Below the pieces are notes generated by a model. That model was not told where the DNA came from, searched no databases, and saw nothing but the letters and a program-made list of their open reading frames with translations. A DNA stretch of 16,595 nt from JBOHRE01 sp050732635 (GTDB lineage Bacteria > Gemmatimonadota > Gemmatimonadetes > Longimicrobiales > RSA9): the NCBI GenBank assembly GCA_050732635.1, contig JBOHRE010000075.1:1-16595 (forward strand), written 5' to 3'. Shown one piece after another: positions 7,735 through 13,805 of this stretch (its first letter is position 1; each line of letters starts with the position of its first letter). The translations under genes were made by a program, and so were the position numbers.

Positions 7735-8364
7735 TCAGTGCGGCATGAACGTGACTCGTATATCGTCGATATAGTAGACGCGCGTCGCCTCCCACGTGCC
7801 CCAGACACCCAGGAAGACGTAGAGCCGACCGTCCGCGCTCGAGCGCGCTTCCACGCTCGTGCGACGTTCGTCCCAGACGTGGCCCGCATCGGTGTCGGAG
7901 CCGTTGCCGGTGTCGCCGCTGAACTCGAGATCAGCGGCGTCCTCCGGGTCGTCTGCCGACGCGCCCGCGATGATCTGCCACAGGTTCACCGTCCCGAAGT
8001 CGGCGCTCGCGAAGTCGAACGCGATGTCCACCGTATAATCCGTATCCGGCAGCACATTGAAGCGCCGCTCGATCCAGATCTTGCCCGCGTTGTTCAGGTT
8101 GGCGAGCTCGAGGCGAACCGAGCTGGAGTCCAGCGACGCGAGCTCCGTGCTGCGCTCGATGGACCAGGTGATCGGCGGGTCATCGACATCGGCAGTGTCG
8201 CGTGACCAGCCCTGCAGCCCCGCGGCGGGGTCCTCGAATGAGACCGTGAACGTCTGCTCTCGCGGCGGACCGGCCGACGTGTCGAGGCAGGCCGCCAGCG
8301 CCGCTGCGCCGCAACATCCTGCAACGGACCGCGTGGCCGCCGACCACCGGCGCCGACGCGTCAT
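7735..8364 (-). CDS. Putative lipoprotein with a jelly-roll/carbohydrate-binding-like domain
   Basis: A 209-residue protein with a basic N-terminus (MTRRRR), a short hydrophobic stretch and a lipobox LAAC (23-26), so it is probably lipidated at Cys26. The mature part is rich in Asp and Glu and reads like alternating beta-strands: TFTVSFEDP, RRFNVLPDTDYTVDIAFDF, GRLYVFLGVWG and a closing YYIDDIRVTF. The last pattern is common in extracellular jelly-roll and carbohydrate-binding modules. I do not recognise a named family, and binding to sugar is inference only. The ATG shares its A with the TGA of the upstream beta-barrel gene (TGATG), so the two are probably translationally coupled. The stop lies 30 bp before treZ and in the same frame. 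Confidence 0.7.
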   Translation of the reverse strand: MTRRRRWSAATRSVAGCCGAAALAACLDTSAGPPREQTFTVSFEDPAAGLQGWSRDTADVDDPPITWSIERSTELASLDSSSVRLELANLNNAGKIWIERRFNVLPDTDYTVDIAFDFASADFGTVNLWQIIAGASADDPEDAADLEFSGDTGNGSDTDAGHVWDERRTSVEARSSADGRLYVFLGVWGTWEATRVYYIDDIRVTFMPH

Positions 8365-9092
8365 CAGCGGCCGGGTACGATCGACACGCCCAGCTGCATG
8401 ACGAGCATGTCCGTGTCCGTGCGGTGCGGTGTGAAGGAGATCGTGCCGTCGGGATTGTCCGTGATGTCGCCCTCGCGCAGGTAGCGCGCCTCGCCGTTGT
8501 TCTGGTAGCGCACGCCCGCATCGACGGCGATCTGCGAGCGGCCGCGGTAGACCGGCGCGCGCAGCCCGGCTGCGCCGACCAGCGACCGCGTCCAGTCCGA
8601 CAGGTGCGTCGTGCGCGCAAAGCTGTCGGAGCTCTCGGTCGAGGACAGCGCGGAATTTGTGGCGAGATGGATCACGCCCAGGCCGAGCGCCGCGTACGGC
8701 CGGACCGGTCCGAGCGGCAGCGCGATCTCCGGGCCGACATGGAAGAAGGCGACGTCGTTGGTCGTGCGCAGGTCGAGCTGGATCCGACCGCCGACCGTCG
8801 GACTCAGCATGACGCGCCGCTCCTCACGCCCGTAGTTGAGGATCCCCGCGTCCGCACGGAGCGCAAAGATCCCGGCGGCGTCGAGCCGGTACGAGCCGTT
8901 CAGCGTGCCACCCCACGCGGCGCGATCCAGGACGTGGCCGAAGTCGCCCCGCGGCTGCGCTCCCACGAGCGCGACGCCGATCCGCCACGGCTGCGGCCGC
9001 GCCTCGGGCTCGGCGCGCTGCGCCACCGCCGGCGTGACCCCGCTCGCTGCCGCCAGAAAGGTGAGAGCCAGCATGCAGGCGTCGACGCGCAT
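8364..9092 (-). CDS. Outer-membrane beta-barrel protein
   Basis: A 242-residue protein with a cleavable signal peptide (hydrophobic core about 7-18, AVA-Q junction near residue 24). The mature part alternates hydrophobic and polar residues, with Gly- and aromatic-rich strands such as WRIGVALVGAQ, WGGTLNGSYRLD, FALRADAGILNYG, VRPYAALGLGV and MLVMQLGVSIV. This suggests a small OmpA/OmpX-like barrel of roughly eight to ten strands. The C-terminus ends in PGR rather than the usual aromatic residue. I chose the ATG at 9092 because GGGAGGT lies four bases upstream and the signal peptide begins there; the frame is open further upstream but that part does not look coding. It heads the four-gene run toward treZ. 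The ligand or role is unknown. Confidence 0.8.
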   Translation of the reverse strand: MRVDACMLALTFLAAASGVTPAVAQRAEPEARPQPWRIGVALVGAQPRGDFGHVLDRAAWGGTLNGSYRLDAAGIFALRADAGILNYGREERRVMLSPTVGGRIQLDLRTTNDVAFFHVGPEIALPLGPVRPYAALGLGVIHLATNSALSSTESSDSFARTTHLSDWTRSLVGAAGLRAPVYRGRSQIAVDAGVRYQNNGEARYLREGDITDNPDGTISFTPHRTDTDMLVMQLGVSIVPGR

Positions 9093-9276
9093 CGTTACCT
9101 CCCTGCGACAGAGCTGGAGTCGATAGCCGGATACGGATATCTGACCACGGACTGGCTCGCCGTGTTCCACACATCCTGAAGCCGGTCGCATGCGCGGGCG
9201 ACGGCGGCGGCGCATATTCGGGCCGCGAGGCGACGACGCAGCGTCGCCCGACTTCGCATCCGGACCAGGAGCATGT
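9093..9276. promoter_or_regulatory. Divergent intergenic region with ribosome-binding sites for both neighbours
   Basis: This 184-bp gap separates the starts of the beta-barrel gene (minus) and the NTF2-like lipoprotein gene (plus), so it should hold both promoters. The minus-strand site GGGAGGT and the plus-strand site AGGAG (9267-9271) are both well placed and fix the two starts. A tandem CGGATA-CGGATA (9128-9139) and a 7-bp hairpin GGCGACG/CGTCGCC (9229-9248) can be seen. I could not identify convincing -35/-10 pairs. Confidence 0.6.
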
Positions 9277-9780
9277 ATGAGGAGCGATTCGTTCGGCCGC
9301 CTCGTGCTTGCGCTGCTGCTGACCACCGGCTGCGCCGGTGCTACGCGCGTCCCCGCCAACGCGACTGCGGCGGCAGGCCGCGAACGCGACGCGCTCGCGG
9401 TCGTCGAGCGACTGTTCGACGGCATGCGGCAGCGCGACACGGCCGCGATCCGCTCGACGCTGCACGCCGATGCCCGGCTGCTGACGGCAGGCACGCGCGA
9501 CGGCGCGCCCGGCGTGCAGGCGACACCGATCGATGCGTTCATCCGCTCGATCGGAGGTGCCACCGCATACCTCGATGAGCGGTTGCACGACACCGAGGTC
9601 AGAGTGGACGGTGATCTCGCCACGGTGTGGACCGGTTACCATTTCTTCGTCGATGGCGAGTTCAGCCACTGCGGTGTGGATGCATTCCAGCTGGTACGCA
9701 TGCCGACGGGATGGCAGATCGTATCGATCGTCGACACCCGGCGCCGCGAGGGTTGCAATCCCGAGCGACACCGCGGCTAG
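9277..9780 (+). CDS. Lipoprotein with NTF2-like / lumazine-binding-like domain
   Basis: A 167-residue protein. The N-terminal hydrophobic segment ends in lipobox LTTGC, so lipidation at Cys19 and anchoring in the envelope are likely. The rest fits the cone-shaped NTF2-like fold: a helix with VVERLFDGMRQRDTAAIRSTL (42-62), then strands ATVWTGYHFFVDG (115-127), HCGVDAFQLVR (131-141) and GWQIVSIVDTRR (145-156). The combination of W-x2-Y-x-F, HCG and GW resembles proteins annotated as putative lumazine-binding or DUF4440/SnoaL-like. These have varied roles, so none is assigned. Start ATG 9277 is chosen for the AGGAG five bases upstream and the signal peptide; the frame extends upstream without support. 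Its stop overlaps the FMO stop on the other strand. Confidence 0.8.
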   Translation: MRSDSFGRLVLALLLTTGCAGATRVPANATAAAGRERDALAVVERLFDGMRQRDTAAIRSTLHADARLLTAGTRDGAPGVQATPIDAFIRSIGGATAYLDERLHDTEVRVDGDLATVWTGYHFFVDGEFSHCGVDAFQLVRMPTGWQIVSIVDTRRREGCNPERHRG

Positions 9781-11135
9781 GCCGCGCGCCCCGTGCTCGC
9801 CGGCCGCGCTGCGACGCCGCGCTCGAGCTCGCGCACCAGCTGCTGCAGCGATTTCAGGTAGCTCCAGTGCTCGACCTCGACGTAGTGCCGCGTCGAGCCG
9901 GCGTAGCGGATGCCGGCGCCAAGGTCCTCGTCGACCTGCTGCCGCCGCTGCCGCAGCAGCTCGGCCGCGGGGTCGGCTGCAATGGCCGCGCGCAGGAACA
10001 GCGCGACCGCCCGCGTCTGCTGGTGCACCATGCCGAATACGCCGCTGTCGGACTGGATCAGGCCGGCCACGAACAGCGTATCCAGCGTTGGATGAAAGAC
10101 GTGCTTGTAGAGACGCGGCCGACCCTCGCGCCAGTTCAGCAATGCTGGATCCATGAACGGGATGGTGATCTCGTAGCCGGTGGCGTAGACGATCAGGTCG
10201 ATGGTTGCCACGCTGCCGTCGACGAAACGCACGCGCTCGCCCTCGAGGGCTGCGATGTCGGGCTTGGGCGTCAGCTCGCCATGCCGCACGTAGAAGGGCA
10301 GCAGCGAGTTCACGATCGGGTGCGTCTCGAACAGCTTGTGATCGGGACGCGGCAGGCCGATCTGCTCGGGCCGGCCGACCACCAATCGGATCGCCGCGCG
10401 CGCGATCGCGCGCCGCACTGCCAGCGGCAACCGCAGCCGCAGCAGCAGGTCGCCGATCTGGTCGACCGGCCGGCCGAGGATGTACTTCGGCAGATAGTGG
10501 TAGCCGCGTCGCAGGCTGTGAAATGCGGCCTCGGCATGCTGCGCGGCCTCGACCGCAATGTCGCACCCGGAGTTGCCGCCGCCGACCACCAGCACGCGCC
10601 TGCCCCGCAGCACGTCGGGCGTGCGGTACGTGGCCGAATGCATGACCGCGCTCGTGAACTCGCCCGGGTACTGCGGCCATTTGGGTGACCAGTTGTGGCC
10701 ATTGGCCACGACCAGCGCAGCGTACGTCTCCTCGCGGCCGTCCGCCGTGCGCACCAGCCAGCGCGGCTCGAGTGGCCCCGCTCCGTCCGTTTCGCGGTCG
10801 ACCGGCCGGGCCTGCGTCACTTCGGTGTCGAAGCGGATCGTGCGCAGTACGCCGAAATGATCGGCATAGGCGCGCAAGTAGGCGAGCACCTGCGCGTGGC
10901 TCGGGTAGTCCGGGTACTCGTCCGGCATCGGGAAATCCGGAAACTGCGTGAACGGCTTCGACGAGATCATGTGCGTCGACCGGTACACGCGGCCCGCGGG
11001 CAGGCCGTAGTTCCACACGCCGCCGAGATCCGGCTCGCGTTCGAGCACCCGCACGTCGAATCCTTCGGCCAGCAGGTTGCGAGCTGCGGCCAGTCCGGCC
11101 GCGCCCGCGCCGACCACGCAGACGCGCGCGCTCAT
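9777..11135 (-). CDS. Flavin-containing monooxygenase (FMO/Baeyer-Villiger-type family)
   Basis: A 452-residue NAD(P)H- and FAD-dependent monooxygenase. The FAD site VGAGAAGLAAARN starts at residue 8, with an acidic end of the second strand (LEREPDLGGVW, 31-41). The NADPH site is VVGGGNSG (183-190), and ATGY (318-321) is the usual late motif. The family fingerprint F-x-G-x3-H-x3-Y appears as F160-T-S-A-V-M-H166-S-A-T-Y170, with Ser in place of Gly. Such enzymes insert oxygen into soft nucleophiles or ketones; the substrate here is unknown. ATG 11135 overlaps the SDR stop by ATGA with GGAG just upstream, so the two are coupled. The frame stays open upstream through the SDR gene, which is shadow. 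Confidence 0.9.
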   Translation of the reverse strand: MSARVCVVGAGAAGLAAARNLLAEGFDVRVLEREPDLGGVWNYGLPAGRVYRSTHMISSKPFTQFPDFPMPDEYPDYPSHAQVLAYLRAYADHFGVLRTIRFDTEVTQARPVDRETDGAGPLEPRWLVRTADGREETYAALVVANGHNWSPKWPQYPGEFTSAVMHSATYRTPDVLRGRRVLVVGGGNSGCDIAVEAAQHAEAAFHSLRRGYHYLPKYILGRPVDQIGDLLLRLRLPLAVRRAIARAAIRLVVGRPEQIGLPRPDHKLFETHPIVNSLLPFYVRHGELTPKPDIAALEGERVRFVDGSVATIDLIVYATGYEITIPFMDPALLNWREGRPRLYKHVFHPTLDTLFVAGLIQSDSGVFGMVHQQTRAVALFLRAAIAADPAAELLRQRRQQVDEDLGAGIRYAGSTRHYVEVEHWSYLKSLQQLVRELERGVAARPASTGRAA

Positions 11136-12034
11136 GGCTCCGGCCGGTCGCGTGCGGGGCCCATCGGCGGCTCGTCGGGCGACGTCGCCCCGCCGACCCC
11201 GCGGTTCGCCGCCGCCCACTGCCGCAGCAGCGGCGTCGCGCCGAGTGCGCGCATGACCGGCCGGCGCAGCGCCGGCACCAGCTCGCCCGCCGACCACAGC
11301 AACCGCATCGGTCCGCGATTCACGATGATCTCGGCAAGGTCGCGGTCCAGCGCGCGCAGCACCGCCGCCGCGACCGCCTCGGCGGTCGTGGTGCCGAGCA
11401 GACCGTGGAAGTCCACGCCCGTACGCGCGCGCAGCCGCTCGAACATGCCCGTGTCGCGCACGAACCCGGGCAGCACCGCCGACGCGCTCACGCCCCGGCC
11501 GTGATACTCCTCGCGCAGCGAGCGCGTGAACGCGAGCAGCCCCGCCTTGCTCGCCGCATAGGGTGCAAGAAACGGCGGCGCGGCCGCCGCCGCGAGCGAG
11601 CAGAGATTGACGATCCTGCCGAAGCCGTGCTCCAGCATGGACGGCAGCACCAGGCGCGCGAGTCGCAGCGGCACCGACAGGTTCAGCGCGACGATCCGGT
11701 CGATCGCGTCGAGCGGCAACCGGTGGTAGTCGAGCGTCAGCTCCATGCCGGCATTGTTCACCAGCACCTCGACCGGGCCCAGCCGCTCGCGCGCGAACTC
11801 GACCACCCGCGCCGGTGCACTCGCCCCCAGCAGGTCCACCGCCAGCGCGTGTGCAGCCACGCCGGCTGCGCGCAGCTTCGCCTCGAGCGGCTCCAGCTCC
11901 GGGTCCGGCAGCGCGACCAGCACCAAGCGTGCGCCGCGTCGCGCCAGCGCCCGCGCGATCGCCGGGCCCAGCCCGCCGGTCGCGCCGGTCACCACCGTGA
12001 CCCGCCCCCACACCGGATCGGCCGTCGTCTTCAT
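11132..12034 (-). CDS. SDR-family NAD(P)-dependent oxidoreductase
   Basis: A 300-residue classical short-chain dehydrogenase/reductase. It shows the cofactor motif TGATGGLG (16-23), an Asp after the third strand (AVDLLG, Asp67), NNAG (93-96), catalytic Ser146 (NLCSLAA), Tyr159 and Lys163 in YAASK, and PG (189-190). After the core (about 250 residues) comes a longer C-terminal stretch with a Pro- and Gly-rich tail. It would interconvert an alcohol and a carbonyl compound. Fusion-like coupling to the downstream FMO suggests consecutive steps in one pathway, for example alcohol to ketone followed by oxygen insertion; this is inference. The ATG at 12034 has AAGG about 8 bases upstream. The divergent 4-TM gene starts 75 bp away. 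Confidence 0.92.
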   Translation of the reverse strand: MKTTADPVWGRVTVVTGATGGLGPAIARALARRGARLVLVALPDPELEPLEAKLRAAGVAAHALAVDLLGASAPARVVEFARERLGPVEVLVNNAGMELTLDYHRLPLDAIDRIVALNLSVPLRLARLVLPSMLEHGFGRIVNLCSLAAAAAPPFLAPYAASKAGLLAFTRSLREEYHGRGVSASAVLPGFVRDTGMFERLRARTGVDFHGLLGTTTAEAVAAAVLRALDRDLAEIIVNRGPMRLLWSAGELVPALRRPVMRALGATPLLRQWAAANRGVGGATSPDEPPMGPARDRPEP

Positions 12035-12109
12035 ACGCAGAACCTTGCCCCGCCTCGCGCCTGCCGCTCTACTGGTCCCTCAGCCCAAGCCCCAGCCCGA
12101 TCAAAGCAC

Positions 12110-12506
12110 ATGGAAATCATCTTCGCCGCGCATTCCGGGCTCCGCTACCTGGTCCTGCTCATCGGCGTGGTCGTGGCGCTGCACGCCGCTGTCGGCGCCG
12201 CGCGCCGGACGCCCTACGGTCGTGCTGCCGGCGGGTTGCTGCGTGTCTTCGTCGGCTTGGTCGACCTGCAGGTGCTCCTCGGTTTGATCCTGCTGTTCTT
12301 GCGCCCGTTCTATCCTGCGCTGATCGGACACATCGTCCTGATGATCGCCGCCGCCGGCGCGGCCCACTACGGCTCGATCGCCGTCCGCCGCGCCACCGAG
12401 CCCGAGCGACAGTACACCCGCCAGGTCATCGCTGCCGGCAGTGCGCTGCTGCTCATCATCGCCGGCGTCATGGCGCTCGGCCGCGGCATCTTCGCCTCTT
12501 CCCTAA
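12110..12506 (+). CDS. Small 4-TM membrane protein of unknown function; frame lacks a proper stop
   Basis: From the ATG at 12110 about 128 residues read as a compact membrane protein with four hydrophobic segments (about 11-29, 42-63, 70-91 and 105-123). Conserved-looking positions include His8 in AHSGLRYLVLL, DLQVLLGLI (52-60), His74 and His86. It resembles a widespread uncharacterised 4-TM family of about 125-135 residues. After GRGIF the frame does not stop: it stays open to TGA 13355-13357, through the gap and antisense into the next gene, with composition that no longer looks coding. A TAA at 12504-12506 in the +1 frame would end a protein of the expected size. The feature end assumes that TAA was the original stop, through a 1-base indel or sequence error. 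No strong ribosome-binding site is seen. Confidence 0.5.
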
Positions 12507-12658
12507 GCGCCCGCGCCGTCGCACAGGCCTCCCTGGCAACGCCGCGGCCGGCCGGCGGCGCACGACCGAGCGCCGAGCCAGCCTGGTGCCATCCCCCTCT
12601 GTGTGCCCTGCAACAGGCCGAGCGTCGGGGACGGGAAGACGCGATCACCCTGTGGGGA

Positions 12659-12731
12659 CCCTACGCGCTTTTGTACAACGTGTACGTGTTGCCGCCAGCG
12701 AGCTGTACAACCTGTACCAAAACGCATAGGG
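12659..12731. repeat. 73-bp inverted repeat with two GTACA-n3-TGTAC dyads
   Basis: Arms 12659-12685 and 12705-12731 are inverted copies, pairing at 21 of 27 positions around a 19-nt centre. The shared core reads CCCTA-y-GCG-y-TTT-k-GTACA-n3-TGTAC. Each arm holds a perfect 13-bp dyad (12673-12685 and 12705-12717), and their centres are 32 bp apart, about three helical turns. The element sits in the 292-bp gap after the 4-TM gene, between 3' ends of convergent genes. The T-run is on the left arm and the A-run on the right, the reverse of a normal terminator. It could be an operator pair, a REP/BIME-like extragenic palindrome, or a recombinase site. The rest of the gap shows only a weak hairpin at 12744-12769. 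Confidence 0.75.
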
Positions 12732-12743
12732 CCGCCGCACCCA

Positions 12744-12769
12744 GGTGCCACCGCCTGAGGTGCGGCGCC
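12744..12769. terminator. Weak hairpin downstream of the OCD-family gene
   Basis: GGTG (12744-12747) pairs with CGCC (12766-12769), and inside it CCGC (12751-12754) pairs with GCGG (12762-12765), with a 3-nt bulge, a 7-nt loop and one G:T pair. It lies 29 bp beyond the stop of the minus-strand gene, where a terminator is expected. The stem is short and no T-tract follows, so the call is weak. Confidence 0.2.
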
Positions 12770-12798
12770 ATGCTGCGGCGGAGCTGGCGCGGCGACCG

Positions 12799-13785
12799 TC
12801 ACAGTTCCACCACCGTTCCGAGGCCCAGCGCCTCGGCGCGCGTCAGCGCCTCCCGAGCCAGTGCCAGATCCTGCAACGCCACTCCGACCGACTTGAAGAC
12901 CGTGATCTCCGCCGCCGTGCGCCGACCCTCGGCCGTGCCGTTCACGATCTCGCCCAGTTCCGCGCGAATGTGCGTTTCCGTGATCAATCCCGCCCGCAGC
13001 GCGAGGATCACGTCGCCGGCCTCGGCGAGCGCGGCGGCGCGCGAATCGACCACGAGCGCGGACCGACGGATCAGCTCGCCATCCAGCTCACGCATCTCGG
13101 GCGTGTACGCACCGATCGCGTTGATGTGCGCGCCGGCCTCGACGGCGCGGCCCGGGAAGACCGGCTGCGCGCTGGACGTGGCCGTAATGATGAGATCGGC
13201 GTCGGCGAGGGCCGCCTGCGGGTCGCGCAACGCGCGGGTGGGGACGTCCTCGAGCCCGGCCACAAATGCCTGTGCGGAGGCCAGCGACCGCGCCACCACG
13301 CGCACCTCGCGAACCGACCGCACCGCGCGCACGGCCTCGAGCTGCGTGCGCGCCTGAACACCCGCGCCGAACAGGGCTACCACACCGGCGTCCTCAGGCG
13401 CGAGCAGCCGCGTGGCCAGGCCCGACGCGGCGCCGGTCCGCAGCGCCGTCAGCTCCGCCCCCTCCAGGACCGCCAGCGGCTGGCCGGTGGCCGCGTCCAG
13501 CAGGATCATGAGCGCGCTGATGGCGGGCAGCCCCCGGGCCGGGTTGCCGTCGAAGACGGAAACGAGCTTCGCGCCGAGCTGCTGCCTGCCTGGCAGGAAC
13601 GCCGGCATCAGTAGGATCGAACCGGCCGTCGCCGGCAGGCGGAGCCGAAGCGGGATTTCGGCCTCGCCGGCCGAAAGCGTCCCGAAGGTTTCCGCCATCA
13701 CGTCGATGGCTCGGGGCATGCCGACCGCGGCACGAACATCGCGACCCGAAAGCAGGTGCAGGCGCAGGGTTGACCCACCCATCAT
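12799..13785 (-). CDS. Ornithine cyclodeaminase / mu-crystallin family protein
   Basis: A 328-residue NAD(P)-binding protein. Family features are Lys73 in GAKLVSVF (71-78), LTALRTGAASGLATRLLA (112-129), the dinucleotide motif FGAGVQARTQLEA (139-151), GAHINAIGAYTPEMRELD (218-235) and a late VFKSVGVALQDL (296-307). Members include ornithine and lysine cyclodeaminases, alanine dehydrogenases and reductases of cyclic or linear imino acids such as pyrroline-2-carboxylate. The sequence does not let me choose among them. The start is one of two adjacent ATGs (13785 or 13782). The frame is open upstream, but that stretch is antisense to the SprT-like gene. Only 20 bp separate this start from the divergent gene, so promoter elements must extend into one or both coding regions. 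No proline or arginine pathway genes are nearby. Confidence 0.9.
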   Translation of the reverse strand: MMGGSTLRLHLLSGRDVRAAVGMPRAIDVMAETFGTLSAGEAEIPLRLRLPATAGSILLMPAFLPGRQQLGAKLVSVFDGNPARGLPAISALMILLDAATGQPLAVLEGAELTALRTGAASGLATRLLAPEDAGVVALFGAGVQARTQLEAVRAVRSVREVRVVARSLASAQAFVAGLEDVPTRALRDPQAALADADLIITATSSAQPVFPGRAVEAGAHINAIGAYTPEMRELDGELIRRSALVVDSRAAALAEAGDVILALRAGLITETHIRAELGEIVNGTAEGRRTAAEITVFKSVGVALQDLALAREALTRAEALGLGTVVEL

Positions 13786-13792
13786 ATTGTCC

Positions 13793-13800
13793 AGGAGGAG
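13793..13800 (+). promoter_or_regulatory. Strong Shine-Dalgarno deciding a TTG start
   Basis: AGGAGGAG ends five bases before TTG 13806. This near-perfect site decides the start of the SprT-like gene. The alternative ATG at 13770 lies inside the divergent gene's first codons and lacks such a site. Confidence 0.8.
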
Positions 13801-13805
13801 CGGTC

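Noticed and set aside
7705..7737. Possible stop read-through giving a lipoprotein-TreZ fusion, since both genes are in the same frame separated by one TGA and ten codons
   Set aside because: TreZ is a cytoplasmic-type enzyme with its own possible GTG start, and the ten codons show no conserved linker or recoding signal. Shared frame is expected by chance one time in three.
6394..8205. A 603-codon plus-strand open frame opposite treZ and the lipoprotein gene
   Set aside because: Antisense to treZ, which has all its catalytic motifs; the translated composition is typical of a shadow.
9093..9276. Specific -35/-10 promoter pairs
   Set aside because: Candidates such as TATCCG (minus) and CATATT (plus) had no partner at a reasonable distance.
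8824..11135. A long minus-strand open frame running from the FMO gene region through the divergent intergenic region into the beta-barrel gene
   Set aside because: It is out of frame with the FMO and the barrel gene, is Arg/Ala/Gly-rich and shows no motif. Long open shadows are common at this GC content.
11136..12011. N-terminal extension of the FMO up to 12011
   Set aside because: It runs through the SDR gene in another frame, while the ATG at 11135 begins a clean FAD-binding motif and has GGAG before it.
12661..12729. Intrinsic terminator for the 4-TM or OCD-family gene
   Set aside because: The T-run is on the left arm and the A-run on the right arm, opposite to what either strand would need for a U-tract after the stem.
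12503..12802. A small minus-strand gene in the gap after the 4-TM gene
   Set aside because: The 99-residue translation has no recognisable domain and overlaps the inverted repeat; no ribosome-binding site was seen.
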